DNA from: Phocaeicola sp.
GTDB lineage: Bacteria > Bacteroidota > Bacteroidia > Bacteroidales > Bacteroidaceae
Reading direction: 5' to 3'
Length of the DNA: 35,928 bases
Assembly: GCA_029257865.1 (NCBI GenBank)
Contig: JARIAN010000037.1
Location: 1-35,928 of the forward strand
The notes under the pieces were generated by a model. It had not been told where the DNA came from, did not search any database, and was given only the letters and a program-made list of their open reading frames with translations. This document shows, piece by piece, positions 8,501 through 18,311 of the stretch (its first letter is position 1; each line of letters starts with the position of its first letter). Both the position numbers and the translations under genes were made by a program.

Positions 8501-9952
8501 TTAAAAACGGCCACCACCTAATGAACGAAACAACAGGGAATGAACTTGACAATACGACACGTTCAAGTCTATACGCTCCAGCTCACAGTCCAAATAACGT
8601 TCATCGGCCGACAAGACATCCAGATAGCTTACAAAACCAGTCTTAAACAATTCCTTGGCATGCTCAATAGAACGATGATGCACTGCACTTTCTTCCGACT
8701 TCAACTGCTTGCGCACTTTCATCTGTTCGGCTGAAACAATCAGGTCGGTTACTTCCTGATAGGATTTCAGCACAGTATATTGATATTCCAACAAAGCCGT
8801 ACGTTGGCGAGCTTTCGACTGTTTCAACAACGCACGCACCTCATTTTGCTTGAAGATAGGAGCCGTAATACCTGCAGCCAAATCATAAACCAATGAAGCG
8901 GGTGACAGAAACCATTTGCTTAAATCAAAGGCATTAAAACCGCCGCCGCCACCTATCACAACCGAAGGGAAGAATGCCTTCCGCGCAGCCGATACGTCTG
9001 CCTTGGTAGCCAATAACTCCAATTCTGCCGTACGGATGTCAGGACGGTTTTGAATCAATTGGGCAGGTATCCCGGAGGAAACCGGAAATGTAGAAGCTGA
9101 AAGGTCTTCAAAACTGGCACGCTTTACCTCAAACGGCAGCTTGCCCAGCAACAGAGCAAAAGCATGTTCCGCTTCTCTCACTTGCTGACGCACATCGAGC
9201 AACATCTCTTTCAGTTTCATCCCACGAGAAAGGAACTGATTGACAGAAAGACTGGACACTTCTCCCTCTTTCATCAACTCGTTGGATAGCTGATAGGATT
9301 TCTCTGTCTTTTGAATTTCTTCTTCCAGAATCACACATTTCTTATCCAAACCTATCAGATGATAATATTGTGCAGCTACTTCTGAAACCAAAACAGTCTG
9401 CATCAACTGTTTGGCTTCTACAGACTGCATCCAGCGAAGGGCGGCAACCTGTTTCTTGCGAGTCAGCTTACCCCAAATATCAGCCTCCCACTGGAAAGTC
9501 ATACCAAGGTTGAAATTCCGATAAGGATCTGGTATATGCTTGTCAGATGCCAAATCAGGAGTGTTAGTGGTAGAGTTACCCACCCCATCCATCGTATAAT
9601 CTCCAAAACGCTGCACTCCTGCACTTACTCCAATAGCCACTTCCGGCAACAAGGCCCCTTTACGCATCCTCAGTTGCTCACGTGAAAGAGAAACCTGTTC
9701 GAGTGCCTGACGAAAAGAATGATTATTAACCAACGCCGTGTCAATATAGGCTATCAGATAAGTATCTGGAAAGAAAGATTTCCAGGACATGGAAGCCACC
9801 GTCACGGTATCTCCCGTTTGCCCGGAGAATGTTTCCGGCAACACGACTTTCTCCGTCTGCGACAAGGTAGGAGCCTTACATCCTACCAACAAAGCACCTA
9901 AAGCTACACACGCAATATATTTCTTTAATGTATCATTCTTCTTCATCTTCAT
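8501..9952 (-). CDS. Outer-membrane efflux lipoprotein (TolC/OprM/NodT family)
   Basis: 483 aa. The lipobox LVGC places the lipidated Cys at residue 25. Two OEP repeats, each with long helical stretches and TolC-like beta segments, cover about 60-265 and 285-475. IRPDIRTAELELLA-type sequence (NRPDIRTAELELL near 300) is a family hallmark. It forms the outer-membrane duct of a tripartite pump with the next two genes upstream. Its start overlaps the end of the RND permease gene by 20 bases (14 if the second ATG at 9946 is used), which indicates translational coupling. It is the last gene of the operon, with a terminator 36 bases downstream. Confidence 0.95.
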   Translation of the reverse strand: MKMKKNDTLKKYIACVALGALLVGCKAPTLSQTEKVVLPETFSGQTGDTVTVASMSWKSFFPDTYLIAYIDTALVNNHSFRQALEQVSLSREQLRMRKGALLPEVAIGVSAGVQRFGDYTMDGVGNSTTNTPDLASDKHIPDPYRNFNLGMTFQWEADIWGKLTRKKQVAALRWMQSVEAKQLMQTVLVSEVAAQYYHLIGLDKKCVILEEEIQKTEKSYQLSNELMKEGEVSSLSVNQFLSRGMKLKEMLLDVRQQVREAEHAFALLLGKLPFEVKRASFEDLSASTFPVSSGIPAQLIQNRPDIRTAELELLATKADVSAARKAFFPSVVIGGGGGFNAFDLSKWFLSPASLVYDLAAGITAPIFKQNEVRALLKQSKARQRTALLEYQYTVLKSYQEVTDLIVSAEQMKVRKQLKSEESAVHHRSIEHAKELFKTGFVSYLDVLSADERYLDCELERIDLNVSYCQVHSLLFRSLGGGRF

Positions 9953-12900
9953 AATTTTTTTTGTTGCCGGACAGTTTCACCGACAAGGTTTCAAATAGGA
10001 TATATAGTCCCGGAACAAGGAAAATACCTACAAATGTTCCGATAAACATACCTCCTGCGGCTGCTGTACCGATAGAACGGTTACCTAATGCTCCGGCACC
10101 GGTTGCTGCCAACAATGGAATCAAACCACAGATAAAGGCAAAAGAAGTCATCAAGATAGGACGTAAACGGCTTACCGCTCCCTTTATGGCTGCCTCCATG
10201 ATGCTCATGCCCTGATGGCGGAACTGATTGGCCATCTCAATAATCAGAATTGCATTCTTACCCAACAATCCTATCAGCATCACAAGAGCCACCTGGGCGT
10301 AGATATTGTTCTCCAACCCTGCCACCTGAAGGAAGAAATAGGAGCCGAATATACCAGCCGGCAACGACAAGATGATAGGGAAAGGCAGAAGAAGACTCTC
10401 ATATTGTGCTGCAAGCAGCAGGTATACGAACAGCAGACAGATGCCGAAAATGATGAAAGTCTGTCCGCCGGAGTCTTTCTCTTCACGGGTAATACCCGAC
10501 CATTCCACATCGTAACCTCTTGGAAGAACTTCCTTGCAGATTTCTTCTACAGCCAGAATAGCTTCACCCGAACTTACCCCAGCTTCTCCTTCACCAGTAA
10601 TCAATGCCGAAGTAAACATATTATAACGGGTAATCTGACTAGGACCGAATACACGCTCCATCATCATAAAGTTAGAATAAGGCACCACATTACCATCATT
10701 ATTCTTTGCATACAGACGATACAAGTCTTCCGGATTCATTCGATACTCCGGAGATGACTGAATCATCACTTTATACATCTGTCCGAAACGGATGAAATTA
10801 GATGAGTAGAAACTTCCGATATAAGCCTGCAAAGTTTCCATAGCCTCATCCAAGTTGACACCCAACTTGGCAGCTTTCGCCAAATCTACTTTCAGCAGAT
10901 ATTGAGGGAAGTTAGGGTTAAATCCTGAAGTTGCACCTTGTATACGAGGGTCTGCATTTAGTTTAGCCACTAAATTGTTTGCCACAGCTGCAAAATCATG
11001 AAAGTCACCTGCTGTCTTGTCTTGCAAACGCAACTCGAATCCGCTGGCATTACCGAATCCCGGAACTGAAGGAGGAAGGAAGAACTGAATATCCGCATCC
11101 TTGATATGCGAGGTGCGGTCTTTATAAACCTGCATCAACTCTTCTACACTTTGCTCGCGTTCACTCCAAGGTTTCAGGTTAATCATACCCATCCCATAGC
11201 TGGCTCCTTCTGTTTCTGTCATCAAACTGTAACCTGCCAAAGTAGAGATACTTTCAATTTCATCGAATGGAAGCAAGGCTGCCTGTATCTGATTCAATAC
11301 CTTTTCACTACGCTCCACTGTAGCCCCCGGAGGTGCATCCACATTGACATAGATCATACCTTGGTCTTCGTTAGGAATAAATCCCGAAGGAAGAACCAGG
11401 CTGATGCCGTAAGTGGCAAGAAAGAACACCAACAAGGTAATGCAAGTGAAGGCACGGCGTTTCAAGAAATGGTGCAAACCCGACTGATACCTGTGTTCAA
11501 AACGACTGTAAAAACGGTTGAAACCTACAAAGAACCGGCGCTGATACGAAGGCTTCTTCTTTCCGGTAGGCGCCGGTTTTAGCAATAGGGCACACAAAGC
11601 CGGAGAAAGTGTCAACGCATTGACTCCGGATATTACAATGGCCACAGCCAATGTCAACGAGAACTGACGATAGAAAATACCTACCGTCCCCTCCATGAAA
11701 CCAACAGGCACAAATACGGCCGACATTACCAAAGTAATGGCTATAATGGCACCACCAATCTCCTGGATAGCTGCTACCGAAGCTTTATAAGGCGACAACT
11801 TCTCTTCATGCATCTTTACATGTACGGCTTCCACTACCACAATGGCATTGTCGACCACAATACCAATGGCAAGTACCAGTGCAAACAGAGTAAGCATATT
11901 GATGGAGAAACCCAACATCTGCATAAAGAAGAACGTACCCACCAGCGAAACAGGAACGGCAATGGCAGGAATCAATGTAGAACGGAAATCCTGAAGAAAG
12001 ACATATACTACCACGAACACCAGCAGGAACGCTTCTATCAAAGTCTTCAGTACCGACCAGATGGAAGCATCCAAGAAACGAGACACGTCGTAAGCTACAT
12101 TATAGTCCATACCAGGAGCAAAACTGCTTTCCTTGATTTCTTCCATTCGCAACTTGATTTGGTTAATCACCTCACGGGCGTTCGAACCCGGACGCTGCTT
12201 AATCATAATGGAAGCAGAAGGACGGCCGTCTGTCATCGACACCATATTATAGTCTTCCGAATCGAACTCGATGGTAGCCACATCTCGCAAACGGAGCAAA
12301 GAACCATCAGGAAGAGCCTTCAACACAATCTCACCATACTGCTCAGGAGTATTGAACTTACCGGTATACTGCAACACATACTGCAGCTGCTGAGGCAACT
12401 TGTCGGAACTGATACCTGTCTTTCCCGGAGCAGCCTCAATATTCTGATGGCGGATAGCCTCAGTAACATCTTGAGGCACTAAGTTATAGGCAGCCATACG
12501 GTTAGGGTTCAACCATACACGCATCGCATAGTCTCGGCTACCCATAATCTCTACCAGCCCTACCCCATCGATACGCTTCAACTCACGGAGGATGTTGATA
12601 TCGGCAAAGTTATAGACAAACTTCTCGGTATGGGTGCTGTCTGTACTATAGATATTCAGATACATCAACATACTGTTGACTTCCTTCTCGGTTACCACAC
12701 CGGCACGGATTACCTCTTCGGGCAACTCATCGAGCACAGTGGTCACACGATTCTGCACATTCACGGCAGCCACATCAGGGTCAGTACCCACCTTAAAATA
12801 GATAGTAGTAAGCGACATACCATCGTTCGTACATACGGTAGTCATATAGGTCATTCCCGAAACACCATTGATAGCGCGTTCCAAAGGAGTGGCTACCGTT

Positions 12901-13076
12901 TTCGACATCACATCAGCACTGGCACCGGTATATCTGGCTGTCACCGTCACCGAAGGAGGTACGATATCCGGGAACTGGGTAATAGGCAATGACACCAAAG
13001 CCAAACTCCCCAAGCAAACGATAATGACCGATATTACAGCCGATAAAATCGGTCGTTTGATGAATAATTTGAACAT
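9933..13076 (-). CDS. RND efflux permease (HAE1/AcrB family)
   Basis: 1047 aa, the standard length. It is an inner-membrane proton-driven multidrug exporter with twelve membrane helices and two large periplasmic loops. Hallmarks are the N-terminal FIKRPILSAVISV, the helix-4 motif GIVVDNAIVVVEA and the helix-10 motif GLLGKNAILIIE with K940. The helix-4 pair corresponding to AcrB D407-D408 reads D409-N410, so the second acidic residue is replaced by Asn. I checked the codon (AAT) on the minus strand. The gene starts 6 bases after the membrane-fusion gene stops and overlaps the outer-membrane factor gene. Substrates cannot be inferred. Confidence 0.97.
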   Translation of the reverse strand: MFKLFIKRPILSAVISVIIVCLGSLALVSLPITQFPDIVPPSVTVTARYTGASADVMSKTVATPLERAINGVSGMTYMTTVCTNDGMSLTTIYFKVGTDPDVAAVNVQNRVTTVLDELPEEVIRAGVVTEKEVNSMLMYLNIYSTDSTHTEKFVYNFADINILRELKRIDGVGLVEIMGSRDYAMRVWLNPNRMAAYNLVPQDVTEAIRHQNIEAAPGKTGISSDKLPQQLQYVLQYTGKFNTPEQYGEIVLKALPDGSLLRLRDVATIEFDSEDYNMVSMTDGRPSASIMIKQRPGSNAREVINQIKLRMEEIKESSFAPGMDYNVAYDVSRFLDASIWSVLKTLIEAFLLVFVVVYVFLQDFRSTLIPAIAVPVSLVGTFFFMQMLGFSINMLTLFALVLAIGIVVDNAIVVVEAVHVKMHEEKLSPYKASVAAIQEIGGAIIAITLVMSAVFVPVGFMEGTVGIFYRQFSLTLAVAIVISGVNALTLSPALCALLLKPAPTGKKKPSYQRRFFVGFNRFYSRFEHRYQSGLHHFLKRRAFTCITLLVFFLATYGISLVLPSGFIPNEDQGMIYVNVDAPPGATVERSEKVLNQIQAALLPFDEIESISTLAGYSLMTETEGASYGMGMINLKPWSEREQSVEELMQVYKDRTSHIKDADIQFFLPPSVPGFGNASGFELRLQDKTAGDFHDFAAVANNLVAKLNADPRIQGATSGFNPNFPQYLLKVDLAKAAKLGVNLDEAMETLQAYIGSFYSSNFIRFGQMYKVMIQSSPEYRMNPEDLYRLYAKNNDGNVVPYSNFMMMERVFGPSQITRYNMFTSALITGEGEAGVSSGEAILAVEEICKEVLPRGYDVEWSGITREEKDSGGQTFIIFGICLLFVYLLLAAQYESLLLPFPIILSLPAGIFGSYFFLQVAGLENNIYAQVALVMLIGLLGKNAILIIEMANQFRHQGMSIMEAAIKGAVSRLRPILMTSFAFICGLIPLLAATGAGALGNRSIGTAAAGGMFIGTFVGIFLVPGLYILFETLSVKLSGNKKNYEDEEE

Positions 13077-13082
13077 AGACTA

Positions 13083-14231
13083 TTATTTCTGCAGAGCATT
13101 CAACTTCAATTCTTTTTTTACCTCTTCAAATGGAATTGTATCCGCCTTGATTTCAAGGTCATCTTTTACCATCTGCACCCCTTCATACACGATGGTAGAA
13201 TGAGGTTTCAAATCTTGAGTCACATAATAGTTTTGATAACGCTCAATCGGGTTGAAGCTGCGCACCTTCACTCTTCCCTCTTCTCCCAACAGATAGACAT
13301 AGGTAAAATCCTGGATTTCAAAAGTCGACTTCTGAGGAATCAGGCACACATCTTCCATGTGAGTCATCAGTCTTACTTTACCAGTCACCCCATGCTTCAA
13401 GAGCCCGTCTGGATTAGGGAATCGCACTCGGAAAGCAATCGACCCTGTACCTCGTTCAAAGTCACCTTCCACAGTTTCCTGCCTTCCTTTATAAGAATAT
13501 ACCGAACCGTCGGGAAGCACCAATTCCACATTGTCAAACTGTTGCATTTCCTCCCCGCTCAACTGAGCACGCTTCATACGAAGATATTCTTTTTCATTAA
13601 CTTTATAATAAGCAAATACCTCAGAAATATCACTCACATTAGTAAGTAAACTTTCCGGATTAACCAAGCTACCTACCTTATACGGAATACGGTCTACATA
13701 TCCGGTAAAAGGAGCTGTGATGGTGGTATATGAATATTCCATCTGCGCACGCTGCATCTCTGCACGTGCTTGCTCTACTTTCATTCGGGCTACTTCACGC
13801 TCACGGGTCACTTGGTCCAAGCGGATAGAAGAAATAATCTGCTTCTCTACCAGGCGCTGCACACGTTCCATCTCGTAATTAGCCATTTCCAGCTCAGCCT
13901 GAGTCTGCTTATAGTTAGCTTCAGCTGCTTTGAGCACCTCCATAAAGTTTTCAGAATTAAGGCGGAACATAGGCTGCCCCTTCTTTACAAGCTGACCTTC
14001 GTCAACCAGTACTTCACGGATAAAGCCCGATATTCTTGCTTTAATTTCCACAAATTGTACTGCTTGTATATCTGCCACATAAGAGCGAGGCAAGTCTACC
14101 GTTGTTGGTTCTAATACTGTTACAGGTATCATTTCATTACTTTTCACCTGTCTATCGCTTGTCGTCTGACAAGCTGGCAACACTCCTGCCATACAAGATA
14201 AGAATGCAACCTTCTGAATAAGTTGTTTCAT
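13083..14231 (-). CDS. RND efflux membrane-fusion (periplasmic adaptor) lipoprotein
   Basis: 382 aa from the ATG at 14231. The longer frame to 14327 adds 32 residues that hide the signal peptide. The lipobox LPAC puts the lipidated Cys at residue 21. Order of parts: lipoyl-like half near 55-80 (IKARISGFIREVLVDEGQ), an alpha-hairpin (about 90-155) rich in E, Q and R, a second lipoyl half (TTITAPFTGYVDRIPYKVG), then beta-barrel and membrane-proximal domains. It bridges the permease and outer-membrane factor encoded next. First certain gene of the operon. Confidence 0.96.
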   Translation of the reverse strand: MKQLIQKVAFLSCMAGVLPACQTTSDRQVKSNEMIPVTVLEPTTVDLPRSYVADIQAVQFVEIKARISGFIREVLVDEGQLVKKGQPMFRLNSENFMEVLKAAEANYKQTQAELEMANYEMERVQRLVEKQIISSIRLDQVTREREVARMKVEQARAEMQRAQMEYSYTTITAPFTGYVDRIPYKVGSLVNPESLLTNVSDISEVFAYYKVNEKEYLRMKRAQLSGEEMQQFDNVELVLPDGSVYSYKGRQETVEGDFERGTGSIAFRVRFPNPDGLLKHGVTGKVRLMTHMEDVCLIPQKSTFEIQDFTYVYLLGEEGRVKVRSFNPIERYQNYYVTQDLKPHSTIVYEGVQMVKDDLEIKADTIPFEEVKKELKLNALQK

Positions 14232-14382
14232 ACGATTAAAAAAAAAGACTATGTGTTGTTTATGATTTTCAAATAGCAGACAATGCATTCCCCCCACCGA
14301 AAAGATATGACGCAACAAGGCCTCCACACCAATTGATGCAGACTATAACAAGAATACATTAAAACAAATAAAAAGGAAAAGG

Positions 14383-14730
14383 CTAAATCAGTAAAGTACA
14401 ATAAGCCATATATGAGCGAGCTTGCAACCGGCACAAAGCCTCAGAACAACTTTGGCTGACAAACTTCCTCCCATGTAAGAAAATTGAATAAAAGCTAAAT
14501 AACACAGGAAGGATACAGATTATAAGAGAATTCCAATTGATACGGGAAGAAGTTTTGGAATACGACAAATCTCCCCATGCTGTATGAATGTATGTACCAT
14601 CCTGTATAATGGTCTCATCGGAAACAGATGCCGGTTGCTCAGTCTCTACCAACTGAAAGGCATGTATACCTTCATATAAGTACGCATCAAAATGTATGAG
14701 TGTCAACAAAAACACACATAACAAACGCAT
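14383..14730 (-). CDS. Possible small membrane protein ahead of the efflux operon (115 aa)
   Basis: Not recognised. From the ATG at 14730 the product starts with a good signal peptide or membrane segment (RLLCVFLLTLIHFDAYLY) and has a second hydrophobic segment at about 65-85 (LIICILPVLFSFYSIFL). A gene preceded by a -7 element (14797-14790) and followed 151 bases later by the membrane-fusion gene could be the head of the efflux operon. Against this, the internal sequence has no family resemblance I can name and the final ~30 residues are Cys-, Ser- and Arg-rich and look random. It could be a decayed gene or a chance frame. Confidence 0.4.
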   Translation of the reverse strand: MRLLCVFLLTLIHFDAYLYEGIHAFQLVETEQPASVSDETIIQDGTYIHTAWGDLSYSKTSSRINWNSLIICILPVLFSFYSIFLHGRKFVSQSCSEALCRLQARSYMAYCTLLI

Positions 14731-14789
14731 TTTGAAACTTTTTTTACCTATATTACCCAACATCTATTTTTACTCTAACTTATAGATAG

Positions 14790-14797
14790 CAAAATTA
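14790..14797 (-). promoter_or_regulatory. Candidate -7 element for the efflux operon
   Basis: TAATTTTG on the minus strand, with T-rich sequence at the -33 position but no exact TTTG. Transcription from about 14783 would cover the 115-aa frame and then the efflux genes. It is the best promoter match between prfC and the efflux operon. Confidence 0.45.
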
Positions 14798-15060
14798 ATA
14801 TACTGATTTCATAATAAAAAATAACTTTGTCTGTTTTGGTGAATATTAACAAATTTTGCAATCTAAGCAAGCATGCAACTACAAGCCTTCCCACCCATAA
14901 TATTCTCTTCGAGAAATCTTTTTCTGCTGAAGTTTGCCTCAATACACCGGCACAGCCGCTACGCAAACGCCCTCCTAATGGCCGCTTTCAATAATTGTTT
15001 TCACAACTGTCCATAAATAAAAATCACCTACATAATATTTGCCGACTTCATCATCTATTC
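14798..15060. other. Non-coding stretch between prfC and the efflux operon
   Basis: About 260 bases with no convincing gene. A 63-codon minus-strand frame (14966-14775) has no recognisable content and runs into the promoter region. The segment at roughly 14870-14990 is less AT-rich than its surroundings and could be a remnant of something older. I see no RNA gene fold, terminator or repeat here. The palindrome and the prfC terminator follow to the right. Confidence 0.5.
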
Positions 15061-15146
15061 TTGAGTTACCGCCAGTATTTCATAAAACACAACCGCCGAT
15101 TGATAAAACAACGGTTGTGTTTTATCAATCGGCGGTTGTAACTCAA
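15061..15146. repeat. 86-bp composite palindrome with competing hairpins
   Basis: Outer arms TTGAGTTAC (15061-15069) and GTAACTCAA (15138-15146) enclose two overlapping perfect hairpins. Hairpin A pairs 15082-15095 (ATAAAACACAACCG) with 15112-15125. Hairpin B pairs the 22-base arm 15089-15110 (starting ACAACCGCC) with 15118-15139 across a 7-base loop. They cannot form together, because B's left arm contains part of A's. In effect one sequence unit occurs three times, once direct and twice inverted or slipped. It is not followed by a T-run, so it is not a simple terminator. No coding sequence overlaps it. Confidence 0.8.
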
Positions 15147-15256
15147 CTATGCATCAAATTCTTTTTAAGATTTAGTGAAGTGGCTCCAAACTTAATCTCC
15201 GGCGATTACTACAAATGGCTGCTGCATAAAATGCATAGCCGGTTTTATAAAAAAAA

Positions 15257-15294
15257 TGTCCAAAGGCCGCCAGACAGCCGGCACCCTTTGGACA
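15257..15294 (-). terminator. Terminator of the prfC operon
   Basis: On the minus strand, TGTCCAAAGG and CCTTTGGACA form a perfect 10-bp stem with an 18-base loop, followed by a run of eight T. It lies 22 bases past the prfC stop codon. Confidence 0.92.
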
Positions 15295-15316
15295 ATCTAT
15301 ATTCTTGCATTCTTTA

Positions 15317-16885
15317 TCAGAATTCCGAAGTAAAGTGGAACTTGATGTTCTTAAAGTCCATCTGAGCCATTTGAAGCACATATCCACTATCGGCAAGGAA
15401 CACATCACGTCCGTCACGGTCTTTTGCCATATACTGATATTTACGTTTTTTGAAGGCTTCCAGTTCTTCGGCATCATCACTTTCAATCCAGCAGGCTTTA
15501 TAAAGACTGATAGGCTCCCAACGGCATTTCGCATTATATTCATTTTCCAAACGATACTGGATTACTTCAAACTGCAACTGCCCTACAGTACCGATAATCT
15601 TTCGACCATTAAACTGATTGACAAACAACTGAGCCACACCTTCGTCCATCAATTGGTCAATACCCTTGCTCAACTGCTTCGTCTTCATCGGGTCGGCATT
15701 CTCAATGTATTTAAACATTTCTGGAGAGAAACTCGGCAGTCCTTTGAAATGCAAGTTTTCCCCCTCGGTCAAGGTGTCACCAATCTTGAAAGTTCCGTTA
15801 TCTGGCAGACCAATGATATCTCCAGCCCAAGCCTCTTCTACAGTAGTCTTGCGCTGCGCCATAAACTGGGTAGGTGAAGAAAAACGCATGGTCTTATTAT
15901 GACGTACGTGCAAATAAGGAGTATTGCGAGTAAACTTGCCTGAACAAACCTTACAGAAAGCCACACAAGAGCGATGATTAGGGTCGATATTGGCAGTGAT
16001 TTTAAAGACAAAGCCAGTGAATTTGGTCTCATCCGGATTAACGGTACGTTCCACAGCATTCACAGGACGAGGGCTCGGAGCGATTTCCACAAAACAATCC
16101 AGCAATTCCTGTACACCAAAGTTATTCAAAGCCGAACCGAAGAATACCGGCGCCAGCTCACCTCCCTTATAATTATCAAGACTGAACTCCGGATACACAC
16201 CATCAATCAGTTCAATTTCACTACGGAGTTTTTCTGCCAGCGAAGCACCAATATGGTTATCCAAATCTTCCGTATGGATATCCACCTCCACCTTTTCAGT
16301 CACCACCTGTTTAGATGGCTGGAACAGGTTTAATTTGCGTTCATAAATATTATATACCCCTCTAAAGCGAGGTCCGCTCTCGATAGGCCATGACAAAGGG
16401 CATACATGAATAGACAACTCCTCTTCCAGCTCGTCGAGCAAGTCAAACGGGTCCTTAGCCTCACGGTCCATCTTGTTTACAAAAATAATCACCGGAGTAT
16501 TACGCATGCGGCACACTTCCATCAGTTTTCGAGTCTGTGTTTCCACACCTTTTGCACCGTCAACCACGATAATTACACTATCTACTGCCGTAAGCGTACG
16601 ATAAGTGTCTTCCGCAAAGTCCTGGTGACCCGGAGTGTCAAGGATATTAATTTTATAGTCATGATAATCAAACTCCATCACGGAGGTGGTTACAGAGATA
16701 CCACGTTGCTTTTCGATATCCATCCAGTCGGATGTCGCAGTCTTCTTGATTTTATTCGATTTAACCGCTCCAGCCACCTGTATCTGACCTCCGAAGAGTA
16801 ACAACTTTTCGGTAAGAGAAGTCTTACCGGCATCAGGGTGAGCGATAATCGCAAACGTACGTCTTCTTTCTATTTCAGCGTTCAT
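15317..16885 (-). CDS. prfC: Peptide chain release factor 3
   Basis: 522 aa, typical for RF3. This translational GTPase recycles RF1/RF2 from the ribosome after peptide release. G-domain motifs are all present: [10 protein letters not shown] near residue 15 (P-loop), a switch region with [22 protein letters not shown], and NKMDR. Domains II and III follow, with RF3-type sequence such as [15 protein letters not shown] near residue 440. It is the last gene of a minus-strand run, 17 bases after rfbD, and ends at a strong terminator. Confidence 0.98.
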   Translation of the reverse strand: MNAEIERRRTFAIIAHPDAGKTSLTEKLLLFGGQIQVAGAVKSNKIKKTATSDWMDIEKQRGISVTTSVMEFDYHDYKINILDTPGHQDFAEDTYRTLTAVDSVIIVVDGAKGVETQTRKLMEVCRMRNTPVIIFVNKMDREAKDPFDLLDELEEELSIHVCPLSWPIESGPRFRGVYNIYERKLNLFQPSKQVVTEKVEVDIHTEDLDNHIGASLAEKLRSEIELIDGVYPEFSLDNYKGGELAPVFFGSALNNFGVQELLDCFVEIAPSPRPVNAVERTVNPDETKFTGFVFKITANIDPNHRSCVAFCKVCSGKFTRNTPYLHVRHNKTMRFSSPTQFMAQRKTTVEEAWAGDIIGLPDNGTFKIGDTLTEGENLHFKGLPSFSPEMFKYIENADPMKTKQLSKGIDQLMDEGVAQLFVNQFNGRKIIGTVGQLQFEVIQYRLENEYNAKCRWEPISLYKACWIESDDAEELEAFKKRKYQYMAKDRDGRDVFLADSGYVLQMAQMDFKNIKFHFTSEF

Positions 16886-16902
16886 TTCAGTAGATATAAT
16901 AT

Positions 16903-17760
16903 TTATGCTAATAATTTCTTAATACATTCTTCCAGACTATCAATCCAATAAGGAATTGCTATTCCATAAGTTTCCTTCAATTTAGTCTTGTCAAGCACCG
17001 AATAATGTGGTCTTTTGGCACGAGTAGGATATTCCTCTGTATGCAATGGACGAAGCTTGCAGTCAGCTATTCCAGCCAAACGATGAATAACTTGCGTAAA
17101 ATCATACCACGAACAAACTCCTTCATTACTAAAATGATAGATTCCCGGTATTATACCTTTTTCAATAACCACAAAAATCACTCGAGCCAAATCCCTAGCA
17201 TAGGTAGGAGTACCTATCTGATCAAATATCACCCCCAAGGAATCCTTTTCCCTTCCAAGACGAATCATCGTCTTCACAAAGTTATTTCCAAAGGTAGAAT
17301 ACAACCAAGCGGTGCGTATCACCATCACATTTTTACAATGTGACATCGCAGCCTCTTCACCAGCCAATTTAGTACGACCATAAACCGAATCGGGACAAGC
17401 AAGCATATCTTCTCGATAAGGCACGTAAGAAGTTCCGTCAAACACATAATCAGTAGAGATTTGTATCAAATTTCCTCCACGTGCAGCAACAGCTTCAGCC
17501 AAATAGCCGGGCGCCAAATGATTCAGACGGTCGGCCAGTGCTTCATCGTCTTCAGCCTTGTCTACCGCTGTATATGCAGCACAGTTGACTATCAAATCGA
17601 CTTCCTGCTCTGCTACATAATCCTTTACAGCCTCTGCATCACAAATGTCCAATTCAGCCACATCTGTAAACAGATAACGGTAAGCTGGGTATCGTCCGAC
17701 CAACAGACGCATTTCGTTTCCCAACTGTCCATTGGCACCAGTTATCAAAATTGTCTTCAT
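16903..17760 (-). CDS. rfbD: dTDP-4-dehydrorhamnose reductase
   Basis: 285 aa from the ATG at 17760. The longer frame to 17832 re-reads the upstream gene. It catalyses the last step of dTDP-L-rhamnose synthesis for surface polysaccharides. The N-terminal NAD(P)-binding motif GANGQLGNE lies at residues 8-16. The short-chain-dehydrogenase Tyr-Lys pair is in [10 protein letters not shown] near residue 130, and STDYVFDG is the family signature. The rest of the rhamnose pathway (rfbA, B and C) is not in the window. The start lies one base after the DUF4924 stop (TGATATG), suggesting coupled translation. Confidence 0.95.
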   Translation of the reverse strand: MKTILITGANGQLGNEMRLLVGRYPAYRYLFTDVAELDICDAEAVKDYVAEQEVDLIVNCAAYTAVDKAEDDEALADRLNHLAPGYLAEAVAARGGNLIQISTDYVFDGTSYVPYREDMLACPDSVYGRTKLAGEEAAMSHCKNVMVIRTAWLYSTFGNNFVKTMIRLGREKDSLGVIFDQIGTPTYARDLARVIFVVIEKGIIPGIYHFSNEGVCSWYDFTQVIHRLAGIADCKLRPLHTEEYPTRAKRPHYSVLDKTKLKETYGIAIPYWIDSLEECIKKLLA

Positions 17761-17761
17761 A

Positions 17762-18310
17762 TCATTCCAGTTCAAGTTCCCCTTGCTTATCTTTAATATA
17801 ATAGCCTGCCAGCATAGCCAACAGGTCGCCAATCGTTTTCAATGCCTTCTGAGTATCTTCACTGATTTCCTTCTTCTGAAGTTTCAACATCAAGACTCCA
17901 TACATGGCATCAAAACAGATTTCCAACTCTGGAAGGTCTTTATGCGCACCCTTAGCACGTAATTCCACGATGAACGGCAACACCTTATAATATGCAGCGC
18001 TATAATAAGGAAACTTGGGCGACTTGAGCAATCGCAAATGGAGGTCAGTAAGCCAGATAATGATATTCTGGTTAATCTGAAGATGCCCTCTCTCCATCAC
18101 CCCTTCATCGTGCATCATATTTATAAGATCCTGATACCATTGAGCCAAAGCCTCACGCTGCTCACCGGTAAGAGAAGGATAAGGGTCTACTATCCTTTCA
18201 CGGATAACCTTCATGTCGAAACGGGCTGCCCGAATCATATCTTCCACCTGCCACATATACAGCAGGTATTCCGCAATATTCTGTTGTTTTAACTGTTGAG
18301 AAATATACAT
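17762..18310 (-). CDS. DUF4924 family protein
   Basis: 182 aa from the ATG at 18310, which starts one base after the stop of the upstream transporter gene. It is a cytoplasmic, all-helical protein without signal or membrane segments. Tryptophans and tyrosines are frequent (MWQVEDMIRAARFD near residue 20, YYSAAYYKVLPFIVELRAKG near 115). It resembles the DUF4924 family, common in Bacteroidota and of unknown function; the assignment comes from recall of the family, not a search. It sits between a LysE-type exporter and rfbD with one-base gaps on both sides, so it belongs to one transcript with them. Confidence 0.8.
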   Translation of the reverse strand: MYISQQLKQQNIAEYLLYMWQVEDMIRAARFDMKVIRERIVDPYPSLTGEQREALAQWYQDLINMMHDEGVMERGHLQINQNIIIWLTDLHLRLLKSPKFPYYSAAYYKVLPFIVELRAKGAHKDLPELEICFDAMYGVLMLKLQKKEISEDTQKALKTIGDLLAMLAGYYIKDKQGELELE

Positions 18311-18311
18311 A

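Noticed and set aside
11808-12482. 224-codon plus-strand frame opposite the RND permease
   Set aside because: Antisense to a well-conserved gene; His-, Arg- and Gln-rich composition with no domain.
14775-14966. 63-codon minus-strand frame in the large gap beside prfC
   Set aside because: No recognisable domain, an arginine- and cysteine-rich start and a low-complexity hydrophobic end, and it runs through the best promoter match of the region. Treated as chance.
15061-15146. Palindrome as an integron attC site or CRISPR repeat
   Set aside because: The outer arms do not fit the attC core pattern, and there is no array of spaced repeats or cas gene.
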